Shown in pieces: positions 1 through 8,513 of a stretch of 64,000 nt of DNA. This DNA comes from Isoalcanivorax indicus. GTDB taxonomy: Bacteria; Pseudomonadota; Gammaproteobacteria; Pseudomonadales; Alcanivoracaceae. The notes below the pieces were generated by a model that worked only from the letters and a program-made list of their open reading frames with translations, was not told the origin of the DNA and searched no databases. The translations under genes and the position numbers were made by a program. The stretch covers positions 806,001 through 870,000 of the forward strand of contig NZ_QGMP01000001.1 of the NCBI RefSeq assembly GCF_003259185.1, given 5' to 3'. Each line of letters begins with the position of its first letter. The first letter of the stretch is position 1.

Positions 1-830
1 TGGCGGCGCCGATACTGCAGGCCCGTGATGTGGTCCTGGTGCGTGGCGGCCAACGGCTGCTGAACGCGGTCAGCCTGCGTGTGCAGGCCGGCGAGGTGGT
101 CATGTTGCTCGGCCCTAACGGCGCGGGCAAATCGACGCTGCTGCGGGCGCTGGCCGGGGAATGGGCGGTGCAATCCGGCGATATCCGGCTGGGGGGCGAA
201 GCGCTGACCGGCCTGTCGCTGGTGGCGCTGGCACGTCGCCGCGCGGTGATGCCCCAGCAGGTCACGCTGAGCTTTCCGATGCGGGCGGAAGAGGTGGTGG
301 CGCAGGGCCTGCCGGGTCGCGAGGCCGGCGATGCCGGGCACCCGTCCGTGGCTGCGCAGATGGCCTGGTGCGATGTGGGTCATCTGGCCGGGCGTCTGTA
401 CAACAGCTTGTCCGGCGGCGAGCAGCAGCGTGTGCAACTGGCGCGTGTGCTGGTGCAGCTGCGTGCCATGCCCGGTGAGCGGTTATTACTGCTGGACGAA
501 GCCACCTCGGCGCTGGACCCGGCGCAACAGTACCGGTTGGTGGCGCAACTGGCGCTCCTGGCGCAACAGGAAAATACCGCGCTGATCATGGCTTGTCATG
601 ATCTGTCACTGGCGGCGGCTTATGGCAGCCGGATACTGCTGCTGGCCCATGGCGCGTGTGTTGCCGACGGGCCGCCGGAGAGTGTCTTGACCGAAGAGAA
701 TCTGGCGGCGGTATATGGTCTGGATGCGTGCCTGGATACGCGTGGCCCGTTACGGCAGGTGCGCGTGCGCGGTGCCTATCCTTCCTCGCGCGCTTCGGCA
801 CAGCCGACGCACAAGGTGACGGTGGGATAA
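1..830 (+). CDS. hmuV: Haem ABC transporter ATP-binding protein (5' end cut)
   Basis: ATPase subunit that would power haemin transport from the periplasm through an inner-membrane permease. Numbering from an inferred Met, Walker A GPNGAGKST lies at residues 38-46, the ABC signature LSGGE at 137-141, Walker B ending in D166-E167, and the H-loop histidine near 200. The reading frame is open to the left edge, and the first two bases (TG) are in frame as the end of a start codon, so the window probably begins one base inside ATG and the protein is 276 residues. The HmuV assignment is by family resemblance; the permease and binding protein would lie to the left. Its 3' end overlaps the convergent DksA-like gene by 55 bases. 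Confidence 0.85.
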   Translation, partial: AAPILQARDVVLVRGGQRLLNAVSLRVQAGEVVMLLGPNGAGKSTLLRALAGEWAVQSGDIRLGGEALTGLSLVALARRRAVMPQQVTLSFPMRAEEVVAQGLPGREAGDAGHPSVAAQMAWCDVGHLAGRLYNSLSGGEQQRVQLARVLVQLRAMPGERLLLLDEATSALDPAQQYRLVAQLALLAQQENTALIMACHDLSLAAAYGSRILLLAHGACVADGPPESVLTEENLAAVYGLDACLDTRGPLRQVRVRGAYPSSRASAQPTHKVTVG

Positions 831-1117
831 AGCGCCAGCCGTTTTTCCTGAATCACACAACCGCAGTCTTCGCAGTAGCCGTAATCGTTGTTGTCGAGGC
901 GTGTCAGGGCTGCACGAATGGCGCGGATTTCATGCCGTCGCCGGGCCGTGGAGGATACCGACATGGCTTGCTGCTGCAAGGCGTCCATGCGCGACAATCG
1001 CCCAACGCTTTGCTGATCCAGTTCAACGGGTTTTCGCGCACTGCTGCTATCGGCGTCAATTTGCTCGAGCATGGCCTGACGTTCCAGCAACAGCTTGCGA
1101 AGCGGTTCGAATTTCAT
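776..1117 (-). CDS. DksA/TraR-family zinc-finger protein
   Basis: Small relative of DksA, the protein that enters the RNA polymerase secondary channel and modulates initiation. A coiled-coil-like N-terminal half contains ELDQQSVGRLSRMDALQQQA, which is typical of the short DksA-like group, followed by a C-terminal four-cysteine zinc finger (CEDCGC, then CVGC). Start chosen at the Met at 1117 (113 residues), because family members begin at this point and AAGG precedes it; a longer form from 1183 is possible. It follows the AGCS symporter gene on the same strand by about 80 bases and may be co-transcribed. It is not full-length DksA, which is about 150 residues. Confidence 0.85.
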   Translation of the reverse strand: MKFEPLRKLLLERQAMLEQIDADSSSARKPVELDQQSVGRLSRMDALQQQAMSVSSTARRRHEIRAIRAALTRLDNNDYGYCEDCGCVIQEKRLALYPTVTLCVGCAEAREEG

Positions 1118-1198
1118 GGGCTGGCCTTGGCGTTTTTGCCATTGATCCTGCGCACTATGGCGCGCGCTTTCCTGGCTGTCCATGGTGGCACGACGCCA

Positions 1199-2575
1199 TC
1201 ATTGTTGCCGGGAAAAATAGACCTTGGCGGCAGCATTGACCTTCGGCGCCAGCAGCAATGATGCGATCATGGTCGGGATGGCCATGACCGCATACATGCC
1301 ATCAATCAGCCCCAGCACGGTATCCAGTGACACCACGCTGCCAATCAGGATCAGTGCACCGTAAAACCAGATGTAATGATGCTGCACTTGCGCGCCGCAT
1401 AAAAAACCCAGGCATTTCGCGCCGTAATACCAGAACGTCAGAATCGTGCTGAGGCTGAGCAGTGTGACCATGATGGCCAGCAGGGGGCCGGCCAGCACCG
1501 GCATGACCGTGTTGTAGGCGCTGAGGGTCAGGGATACGCCCCGGTCACTGCTCAGCCCGCCGCCATCGCCGTCCCAGGCGCCCGTTACCAGCACCACCAG
1601 CGCGGTACAGGTGCAGATCAGCAGGGTGTCGATGACTGGGCCAAGCATGGCCACCAGCCCCTCGCGTACCGGCTCGCGGGTGCGCGCTGCACCGTGTGCC
1701 ATCACTTCCGTGCCGATACCGGCTTCATTGGAAAAGGCGCCCCGGCGCACACCTTCGACGATCACGGTCCCGAGAATCCCTCCGGCCACCGCCTGGCCGG
1801 TAAAGGCATCGCGAACGATCCAGGCCAGCGCCGCCGGGATATCAGCGAGATGCTGGCTCAGCACGGCGAAGGTCATGCCCAGATAGAGCAGTACCATGGC
1901 CGGAACCAGCCGGGAGGTAACCAGGCCAATGCGTTGTATCTGACCGAGGACCACCAGCACCACCAGCGTCAGCACTATCAGGCCGATACTGATGTCGAAG
2001 CCGAAGCTGCTGTCCTCGCTGACCCAGCCCTGCGGCACCGCCACCACATCGCGCAGCAACTGAACCAATTGGTTGACCTGAAAGACGGGCAGGGTGCCCA
2101 CCAGCCCGGCCACCGCAAACAGGGTTGCCAGCGGCCACCAGCGCTTGCCCAGGCCCTCGCGCACCACATACATGGGGCCGCCCTGAAGATGGCCCGCACT
2201 GTCGCGGCCGCGATACATGATCGCCAAGGTGCAGGTATAGAACTTGGTGGCCACACCGACGACAGCGGTCACCCACATCCAGAACACGGCGCCGGGTCCG
2301 CCCGCCGTAATGGCCACCGCGACACCGGCAATATTGCCCAGCCCCAGCGTGCCGGACAGCGCCGTGCTCAGCGCACGGAAATGGGAAATATCGCCGTCGT
2401 CGTCGGGGTCATCGTACTTGCCGCGCAAGATACCCAGCGCATGGCCGAAGTGGCGATAGGGGAGCAGACGGGAATAGATCACGAAGAAGAGGCCGCCACC
2501 CACCAGCAACAGCACCAGCGGTGGGCCCCACATGAAATTGGCGAACGCCTTGAGCGCGGCTTCGATCTCGTCCAT
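1199..2575 (-). CDS. Alanine/glycine:cation symporter family protein (AGCS)
   Basis: Inner-membrane sodium-coupled amino acid carrier of about 458 residues with many hydrophobic segments. The N-terminal region holds the family pattern SGTLGLGNIAGVAVAITAGGPGAVFWMW, shown here only by its landmarks GLGNIAG and GGPGA at about residues 78-95, and a later NEAGIGTEVMAHGAART segment, both hallmarks of AgcS/DagA transporters. The Met at 2575 is preferred because AAGG lies about 11 bases upstream; the alternative at 2593 has no ribosome site. Substrate (alanine, glycine or glutamine) cannot be told from sequence alone. The DksA-like gene follows on the same strand. Confidence 0.9.
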   Translation of the reverse strand: MDEIEAALKAFANFMWGPPLVLLLVGGGLFFVIYSRLLPYRHFGHALGILRGKYDDPDDDGDISHFRALSTALSGTLGLGNIAGVAVAITAGGPGAVFWMWVTAVVGVATKFYTCTLAIMYRGRDSAGHLQGGPMYVVREGLGKRWWPLATLFAVAGLVGTLPVFQVNQLVQLLRDVVAVPQGWVSEDSSFGFDISIGLIVLTLVVLVVLGQIQRIGLVTSRLVPAMVLLYLGMTFAVLSQHLADIPAALAWIVRDAFTGQAVAGGILGTVIVEGVRRGAFSNEAGIGTEVMAHGAARTREPVREGLVAMLGPVIDTLLICTCTALVVLVTGAWDGDGGGLSSDRGVSLTLSAYNTVMPVLAGPLLAIMVTLLSLSTILTFWYYGAKCLGFLCGAQVQHHYIWFYGALILIGSVVSLDTVLGLIDGMYAVMAIPTMIASLLLAPKVNAAAKVYFSRQQ

Positions 2576-2629
2576 GGCATCCGACCTTAGCACAGACCCG
2601 GAAGCCGATGCCCGTCCGGTCTGTGGGCG

Positions 2630-3085
2630 TCAGCGGTGCTTGTTGCCGGCGATCCAGCGATCCAGCGCATTGGCAAACGTCTGCTTGTCCTTCAGGCCCA
2701 TGGGCGGCGGCCCGCCGCTGGCCAGCCCGGCGCCGCGCATTTCTTCCATGAAATTGCGCATCGTCAGGCGCTGCTGGATATTGTCGGGGGTGTAGAGTTC
2801 GCCGCGCGGGTTCAGTGCCGTGGCGCCCACCTCGATAGTGCGCGCCGCCAGCGGGATATCGGCGGTAATGACCAGATCGCCTGATGCGACCTGCTCGGCG
2901 ATATAGTCATCGGCTTCATCGAAGCCGCCGGGCACCTGGATGGCCCGGATCAGCGCACCCGGCGGCGTGCGTTGCGGCTGGTTGGCCACCAGAATCATGG
3001 GCATGCCCACCCGCTGCGCGGCGCGAAACAGCACCTCGCGAATCATGTTGGGGCAAGCATCGGCATCAACCCAGATAGTGGGCAT
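2630..3085 (-). CDS. YaiI/YqxD family protein (DUF188)
   Basis: Conserved 151-residue cytoplasmic protein of the YaiI/YqxD family, which has a PIN-like nuclease fold but no firmly known role. Visible marks are WVDADACP at the N terminus, [14 protein letters not shown] in the middle and [13 protein letters not shown] after it; the aspartates in the first two motifs are the expected metal-site candidates. The start is placed at the second Met of an ATGCCCATG pair: GGAG touches the first ATG, leaving zero spacing, but stands six bases ahead of the second. It lies 55 bases upstream of the AGCS gene on the same strand. Confidence 0.88.
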   Translation of the reverse strand: MPTIWVDADACPNMIREVLFRAAQRVGMPMILVANQPQRTPPGALIRAIQVPGGFDEADDYIAEQVASGDLVITADIPLAARTIEVGATALNPRGELYTPDNIQQRLTMRNFMEEMRGAGLASGGPPPMGLKDKQTFANALDRWIAGNKHR

Positions 3086-3400
3086 GGGCATCTCCAGCGT
3101 CGGACAGGCCGCCTATCATACCCCCATCCCGCAGATAGCGCTGGCGCTTCGACTGCGCCTGCTGTAGACTCCGCCCGCTTGAGTGACAGCATGCCCGTTG
3201 GTAAACGCGCTACTGTCCGTACCGGCTCTGCCGGTACCAAATCCCGTACCGGCCCCTCTCACTGTCCTCGTGGACACGTCATGGGCTTCTCACGGGAAGC
3301 CTGGTGCGATGTCCTGCGGCGATCATATAGCCGCCGCCTGATATCTCTTACATTCGTATGTTGAAGCGCATGGTGCGAGCCACTGCGCACAAGGTGATAC
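3086..3400. other. Leader/intergenic region ahead of deaD
   Basis: 315 bases without a gene between the divergent YaiI-family gene and deaD. It holds a hairpin at 3219-3237 with an 8-bp stem (GTACCGGC/GCCGGTAC) and 3-nt loop. Long structured leaders ahead of cold-shock RNA helicase genes are known, so this may be part of the deaD 5' untranslated region, but no convincing promoter could be picked by eye. Confidence 0.5.
3219..3237 (+). promoter_or_regulatory. Hairpin in the deaD leader
   Basis: Perfect 8-bp inverted repeat GTACCGGC/GCCGGTAC around the loop TCT, about 165 bases ahead of the deaD start codon. No T-run follows, so it is not a standard terminator. A role in leader RNA structure is only a guess. 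Confidence 0.4.
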
Positions 3401-5164
3401 ATGTCTGTTCAAAACGACAGCCCGGCGTTCGACGCCCTGGGCCTCGATGCCGTAGTGCTCAAAGCCATCGGCGAAATGGGCTATACCCAGCCTTCCTCCA
3501 TTCAGAGCGCCATCATTCCGCTGATTCTTGGCGGCCGTGATGTCATCGGTCAGGCCCAGACCGGCACGGGCAAGACGGCGGCGTTCGCGCTGCCGCTGAT
3601 TTCCCGTTTCGGCGGCGTTCCGGCCGAAGGCGTGCAGGTGCTGGTGCTGGCCCCCACCCGCGAGCTGGCCTTGCAGGTGACTGAATCGTTCGAAAAATAC
3701 GGCAAACATGCCCGTGACCTGCGCGTGATCGCGCTGTGTGGCGGCATGGATTACCGGCCGCAGACCAAAGCCCTGCGCGAAGGCGTGCAAGTGGTGGTGG
3801 GGACCCCGGGCCGGGTAGTGGACCATCTCAAGCGCGGCACCCTGCGCCTGGACACCCTGAAGTGTCTGGTGCTGGATGAAGCCGACGAAATGCTGCGCAT
3901 GGGCTTTATTGATGACGTGGAATGGGTCATGGAGCAGACCCCGAAAATCTGCCAGGTCGCCCTGCTGTCGGCGACCATGCCGCCGCCGATCCGCAAGCTG
4001 GCCCAGCGCTATCTGAAAGATCCGGAAGAAATTACCGTGGCCACCAAGACGGCCACGGTAGCCGCCATCCGTCAGCGCTACCTGTTTATCAATCACCGCG
4101 ACAAGCCGGACGCGCTGTTGCGCGTGCTGGAAACCGAAACCTTTGATGGCGTGATCCTGTTTGCGCGCACCAAGGAAAGCACCGTCGAACTGGCGGAGTT
4201 CCTGCAAGGCGCAGGCTTCCGCGCCTCGGCACTGAACGGCGATATGGCCCAGCCGCAGCGTGAGCAGGTGGTCGAGCAGTTGAAGAACGGCCGCGTGGAT
4301 ATCCTGGTCGCCACGGATGTGGTGGCCCGTGGTCTGGACGTGCCGCGCATTTCCATGGTGCTGAACTACGACATTCCGTTTGACGGCGAAACCTATGTGC
4401 ACCGTATTGGCCGCACCGGTCGCGCCGGCCGCGAAGGTGATGCGATTCTGTTCGTGACGCCGCGCGAAAAGCGCATGCTGATGAACATCGAGCGCCTGAC
4501 CCGTCAGAAAGTCACCGAGATGCCGCTGCCCCGTGGCGCGGACATCAATGCAGCACGCCAGGCCAAGTTCATCCGTCGCCTGGGTGAGGTGATCGGCCGT
4601 GGTGGTCTGGAGGATTATCGCGCACTGATCGAGGCCAGCCAGGCAGAAACCGGTGCTGATCCGGTGGATATCGCCGCCGCACTGGCGCGTCTGCTGCAGG
4701 GCGACAAGCCGCTGCTGTCGGAAGATCGCCCGGCGCAGGTGATTCGCCTGAACCGGAATGATCGTGAACCGCGTGCTGATCGTGCTCCGCGCGAAGGGCG
4801 TGCCCGCCGCGAAGGCGGCCGTGAAGACCGCGCGCCGCGTGCGCCGTCCGTGCCGGATGCGGGCATGACCCGTTACCGCATTGACGTGGGCCGCACCCAT
4901 GGCGTCAAGCCGTCCAATATCGTCGGCGCGATTGCCAATGAGGCCAAGCTCAACAGCACGAATATCGGGCGGATTGATATCTTCCCGGAGTACAGCACGG
5001 TGGACCTGCCGGATTCACTGCCGCGTGCCGCGCTGACGCACTTGCAGAAAGTGTGGGTGGCCGGTCAGCAGATGAATATCCGTATGGATAACGGTGCCGC
5101 CGCGCCGGTGCGCGCCCAGCGCAACGCCGGTGGCAGTGGTCGTCCGCGCCGCGCCAATGGCTGA
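3401..5164 (+). CDS. deaD: DEAD-box RNA helicase DeaD/CsdA
   Basis: ATP-dependent RNA helicase of 587 residues, of the kind acting in ribosome assembly and cold adaptation. Motifs in order: Q-motif region near residue 30, Walker A AQTGTGKT at 52-59, PTRELALQ, DEAD at 159-162, SAT at 190-192, and HRIGRTGR at 334-341. A charged Arg/Glu-rich linker (about 450-480) leads to a DbpA-type RNA-binding domain (MTRYRIDVGRTHGVK onward) and a basic tail. This architecture separates it from RhlE or SrmB. The gene stands alone and is closed by a strong hairpin at 5182-5208. Confidence 0.93.
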   Translation: MSVQNDSPAFDALGLDAVVLKAIGEMGYTQPSSIQSAIIPLILGGRDVIGQAQTGTGKTAAFALPLISRFGGVPAEGVQVLVLAPTRELALQVTESFEKYGKHARDLRVIALCGGMDYRPQTKALREGVQVVVGTPGRVVDHLKRGTLRLDTLKCLVLDEADEMLRMGFIDDVEWVMEQTPKICQVALLSATMPPPIRKLAQRYLKDPEEITVATKTATVAAIRQRYLFINHRDKPDALLRVLETETFDGVILFARTKESTVELAEFLQGAGFRASALNGDMAQPQREQVVEQLKNGRVDILVATDVVARGLDVPRISMVLNYDIPFDGETYVHRIGRTGRAGREGDAILFVTPREKRMLMNIERLTRQKVTEMPLPRGADINAARQAKFIRRLGEVIGRGGLEDYRALIEASQAETGADPVDIAAALARLLQGDKPLLSEDRPAQVIRLNRNDREPRADRAPREGRARREGGREDRAPRAPSVPDAGMTRYRIDVGRTHGVKPSNIVGAIANEAKLNSTNIGRIDIFPEYSTVDLPDSLPRAALTHLQKVWVAGQQMNIRMDNGAAAPVRAQRNAGGSGRPRRANG

Positions 5165-5181
5165 TGTCTGATTGAGAGAAG

Positions 5182-5208
5182 CCGGGCTTCGCCTTCGGCG
5201 AAGCCCGG
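5182..5208. terminator. Hairpin terminator shared by deaD and cti
   Basis: Perfect 12-bp stem CCGGGCTTCGCC/GGCGAAGCCCGG with loop TTC, lying between the convergent stops of deaD (5164) and cti (5216). Only a short T-rich stretch follows on the + strand (ACTTTCC), so it may work in both directions or need help from Rho. Confidence 0.75.
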
Positions 5209-5215
5209 GACTTTC

Positions 5216-7600
5216 CTACAGGTTTTCGAACCGGTTGATATCAAACACGCCGGCTTCAATTGGCCGCTGCTCATGCAGCCATGCCGTCACGTCCTCCAGA
5301 ACATTCCAGAAATCCGGATGCGTGCGCCGCACTCCCCAGCGCATCACCAACGCTTCAAAGTCGTCCTGCTTTTCCACCACGCCGAGATGTCGACTGAATT
5401 GCTCCACTTCATTGGCGGGCACATCGAACATGAAGTTCGGGTAGCTGCCGATGATGCCGGGGTAGACCACCAGATAATCATTCTCCGGCTCGTAGCGCAG
5501 TTCCTCACCGAGCATGAAGGCCACATTGCTGTGTGCGCGGTTGCGCACCAGCGTGTAGACGGTGCGCTCGCCGTTCTCATGCTGCACGCGCAGATAGCTG
5601 GCATCGGGCAGTTTGCGAATGCCCGGCAATTGCTCGGCCCGCACGGAGGCCAGGCGTGACAGGTGGGCGTCCGTTTCCTGGATCCATTCGGGTTGATCCG
5701 GGCGCTGGCAGTCGCCGTCTGCGCAGCGGTTGATCGCATCCTGGGCCATGACATTGATGTCGGCAAAACGCTCCAGCATGCGCACTCCCAGCTCCTGCTT
5801 GGGTGCATCCGTGGCAAAGGGCTCGGCGGTGGGTGTGCGGTTATCCAGTGGCGCATAGGTGATATGGCTTTTCAGCTGGCCGCTGCCTCGATACCAGTCA
5901 TCCAGTTCGACCTTGCGCGCGCCGGGAGGGAGCAAACGCAGGAAGTTATGCTCCGATCCGTTGCGGATCAGATCAAAGTACAGACGGGTCTGGAGCTGAT
6001 GCGACACATTGCCGAACACATTGAAATTCACCACCAGTTCATAATAGGTGCGCTCGAACAGCGGGTAATCCATCCACCAGATGGTTTGCGGCACTCGGCC
6101 GATCAGGCCGCGTTCCACCGTGGCGCTGTCGTGGTGGCGGAAAATCGACAGCAGCGCATTGGTGTTGTGGCCGTCGCCATCCCATATCTGATTCAGTGAG
6201 GCGCCATCCTGATAGGCGGCGGCATAGGCCTCGCTGCGCAGGGTCATGTAACGATTGCGCCGATCACGGTACTCGCGCCAGTGGCTGCCCGCTTTGAGCA
6301 GATCATCATCCTGACCGGGCAAGCCGAGCAGTGGTGCGACACGATGATGATAGGCGCCCTCGGTAATGAACAGATCATGGTCCGGATCCTGGAACACCGC
6401 CCAGAAATGATCGCGTATCACGTCCGTGGCAATTTGCCCGCGACACACCGGGCCGCGAATAAAGGTGCGGGTAAAGTATTCGGCATGGTCAAGCATGAAC
6501 TGGTAGCGCGCGCGGGGCGGGATGGCGGCGAAGGTGACGAAGGGATTGGCGCGCTCGGTATAGCTATAGCCGGGCAGGGTGTCGACACGCCAGTCATCGG
6601 CCAGGAACAGTGTTTCGATACGCTCGCGCAGGCCATCGTCCACCGGGAAAGTGATGTGCCGCTTGTGCACGATACTGCCCTGCACCGGACGGATGCGGTA
6701 ATACACTGGCCCTGCAGGCGGATCATTCGGGCGCGGCGTGGCAATCGGTGTTATCGGTTCGCCGGGCGGCGTATGCGAACGCACCATCTGGAAGAAACGA
6801 TCCGGGCGCTCGTCGGCAGCATGCAGATCGGCGAAGTGCAGATGAGCGAGGAACAGATGCTCGAACAGCCAGCGGGATACCAGCTGCTGGCGCTTGTTGT
6901 CCTGATTCAGCCAGGCTTCCCAATCATCAATGACGGCTTGCTCGGCATCATTGGCCCGGGTCGGCTCGGAGGCGATTTCTGCACCCTGTGCCAGCCAGGC
7001 GCTGATGATTGAAAATTCCTTGTCGCTCAGCCCGGTCACGCCGAGGGGCATGCCGCCGAGCGGATGCTTGCGTGCGTAGTCGTCGAATTCATCACGGGCG
7101 ACACACTGGTTGCTGCGGGTGATGCCCAGTTCGAGGTCATCGGGCAGGCGGCTGTTCGGCTGGAACGGGCGTTGCTTGCCGAGGGCCAGCATGTTGTAGA
7201 GCAGGGACTCATGTTCGGCATCGCTCTCCAGCACGGAATGAAAGCCCAGTGCGCGCCAGGCAGCTTCGCCTTGCGCATCCATGCCCAGTCGTGTCGGCGT
7301 TTGCGCGGTGGTGCGGCTGCCGTCATAGGCTTCCTTTTCATGCCCGCCACGCACCAGACCTTCTGCGGTTTCCAGCTTCAACTGACAGGGTGCGTCGTAG
7401 CAGCTGTGGCAGGTCAGGCACTTGGTCTCCAGAATCGGGCGAACGTCATCGTGATAGCTGACGGTGCGCTTGACGGGGTCCGGCAATGGCAGGGGTTCGG
7501 GAAGATTGCGAGCCGGGTCGGCGCAGGCGAGCAGTGTCAGCAGCAGCGCCAGTACAGCAGCCAGTGCAAAGGAGAGGGCAGGCAGGCGAAAAAGGGACAT
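5216..7600 (-). CDS. cti: Periplasmic fatty acid cis/trans isomerase
   Basis: Haem enzyme that converts cis-unsaturated membrane phospholipid acyl chains to trans, a rapid response to solvents and heat known from Pseudomonas and Vibrio. The 794-residue length fits Cti. An N-terminal export signal (hydrophobic residues about 9-25, ending in LLAC at 23-26, so possibly a lipoprotein) is followed by the cytochrome c type haem site C61-x-x-C64-H65. The remaining body is conserved in style with Cti (for example MDYPLFERTYYELVVNFNVF). In a hydrocarbon degrader it would stiffen membranes against alkanes. It is monocistronic and ends at the shared hairpin with deaD. Confidence 0.92.
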   Translation of the reverse strand: MSLFRLPALSFALAAVLALLLTLLACADPARNLPEPLPLPDPVKRTVSYHDDVRPILETKCLTCHSCYDAPCQLKLETAEGLVRGGHEKEAYDGSRTTAQTPTRLGMDAQGEAAWRALGFHSVLESDAEHESLLYNMLALGKQRPFQPNSRLPDDLELGITRSNQCVARDEFDDYARKHPLGGMPLGVTGLSDKEFSIISAWLAQGAEIASEPTRANDAEQAVIDDWEAWLNQDNKRQQLVSRWLFEHLFLAHLHFADLHAADERPDRFFQMVRSHTPPGEPITPIATPRPNDPPAGPVYYRIRPVQGSIVHKRHITFPVDDGLRERIETLFLADDWRVDTLPGYSYTERANPFVTFAAIPPRARYQFMLDHAEYFTRTFIRGPVCRGQIATDVIRDHFWAVFQDPDHDLFITEGAYHHRVAPLLGLPGQDDDLLKAGSHWREYRDRRNRYMTLRSEAYAAAYQDGASLNQIWDGDGHNTNALLSIFRHHDSATVERGLIGRVPQTIWWMDYPLFERTYYELVVNFNVFGNVSHQLQTRLYFDLIRNGSEHNFLRLLPPGARKVELDDWYRGSGQLKSHITYAPLDNRTPTAEPFATDAPKQELGVRMLERFADINVMAQDAINRCADGDCQRPDQPEWIQETDAHLSRLASVRAEQLPGIRKLPDASYLRVQHENGERTVYTLVRNRAHSNVAFMLGEELRYEPENDYLVVYPGIIGSYPNFMFDVPANEVEQFSRHLGVVEKQDDFEALVMRWGVRRTHPDFWNVLEDVTAWLHEQRPIEAGVFDINRFENL

Positions 7601-7686
7601 AGGACCACGCTCCGTGTGAGGTTCAGCCAGTCCATCCTAAAGACCGGCTATCGGTGGTGCTACACGTTCAATGAAATTTTGCGTGA

Positions 7687-8259
7687 TCAGATCCACTCCA
7701 TGATCATCGCCAGGGTCACGCACGAGACGGCCAGGGCGAGGGTCGACAGCGCGATCGCCAGGTAGGTCAGGCCCATCATGTCTGCGGGGGCGTTGCGTCG
7801 TGAGGTGCTGTTGAGTTGGCCGGTGGTGGGGTCGGCGCTGGTGCGTAGCAGATCGACCATTTTTTCGATCTGCTCGTCGTTGAAGCTGTAGGGGTCAAAG
7901 CGGGTCTGGCCGAAGGCGCGGAGTTGCTGGAGCACCTCTCGGGCGGCGGGCACGTATTTCATGGACCAGTCGTTGAAGCTGCGTACGTCGATATCGCGTA
8001 CTCTCAGGACGCGGATATCGGTATGCCGGGGATCGTCGCTGATGCGTGAGAACAGGGCCTGCACGGCGGCGCGCTCGCCTTCGATGCACTGGAAGAAGCA
8101 GCCGTCACCATAGTAGAGGACGCCCACGAGGCGGCGGCGGGGGTTGTTGCGGCGCGACGACATAAGGATGCGACCGACATGCGGTTCTACGCCGTTTTCC
8201 CGTGGCCCGGGCTCGAAGGTGGCGCGGCTGATATAGGTGATCTGGATGAGATCGGTCAT
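7687..8259 (-). CDS. BLUF-domain blue-light sensor with C-terminal membrane anchor
   Basis: 190-residue photoreceptor that would bind FAD. BLUF landmarks are Tyr9 (ITYISRA), Asn38/Asn39, Gln57 (FFQCIEGE) and Trp98/Met100 (FNDWSMKY), which correspond to the flavin hydrogen-bond network of the family. After the BLUF domain and a polar linker, residues about 165-188 form one hydrophobic helix ending near the C terminus, so the sensor is probably tethered to the inner membrane with the BLUF domain inside. No output domain such as EAL or GGDEF is fused and no such gene is adjacent. Its partner is unknown. Confidence 0.88.
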   Translation of the reverse strand: MTDLIQITYISRATFEPGPRENGVEPHVGRILMSSRRNNPRRRLVGVLYYGDGCFFQCIEGERAAVQALFSRISDDPRHTDIRVLRVRDIDVRSFNDWSMKYVPAAREVLQQLRAFGQTRFDPYSFNDEQIEKMVDLLRTSADPTTGQLNSTSRRNAPADMMGLTYLAIALSTLALAVSCVTLAMIMEWI

Positions 8260-8370
8260 GGCTGAAGCCCTTTATTTTCCCCACAAGCAAGGGAAACATG
8301 GCGCGGGGCAGGAGCGCGTGAAGATGCTGGTCAGGCTTGGTGTATTCCGGGTTTGGGCGCTTCGTAGCAC

Positions 8371-8483
8371 GGCATCGGTGAGGGGGAGTCCCTTCCAGAA
8401 GCCGCCGTGAACCCGTCCCTGGGGGCTTGCGTTCGGCGTCCTGCCTCACACACTTCTGGAAGGGACTCCCCCTCACCGATGCC
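8371..8483. repeat. Perfect 31-bp inverted repeat
   Basis: The arm at 8371-8401 (begins GGCATCGGTGAGGGGG) is the exact reverse complement of 8453-8483, around a 51-base spacer. It lies between the end of the lipoprotein gene (8514, minus strand) and the BLUF start (8259). It has no T-run, so it is not a plain terminator. A miniature mobile element or extragenic palindromic repeat are possible. No second copy was noticed in the window. Confidence 0.85.
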
Positions 8484-8513
8484 TTGGATCGGAGGATTCG
8501 TCCACCTGTGAGC

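Noticed and set aside
656-1261. 201-codon + strand frame over the hmuV 3' end and DksA-like gene
   Set aside because: Antisense to a clear zinc-finger protein and without homology.
3323-4900. 525-codon frame antisense to deaD
   Set aside because: Shadow of a GC-rich gene; composition is His/Gln/Arg-rich with no recognisable motif and no ribosome site.
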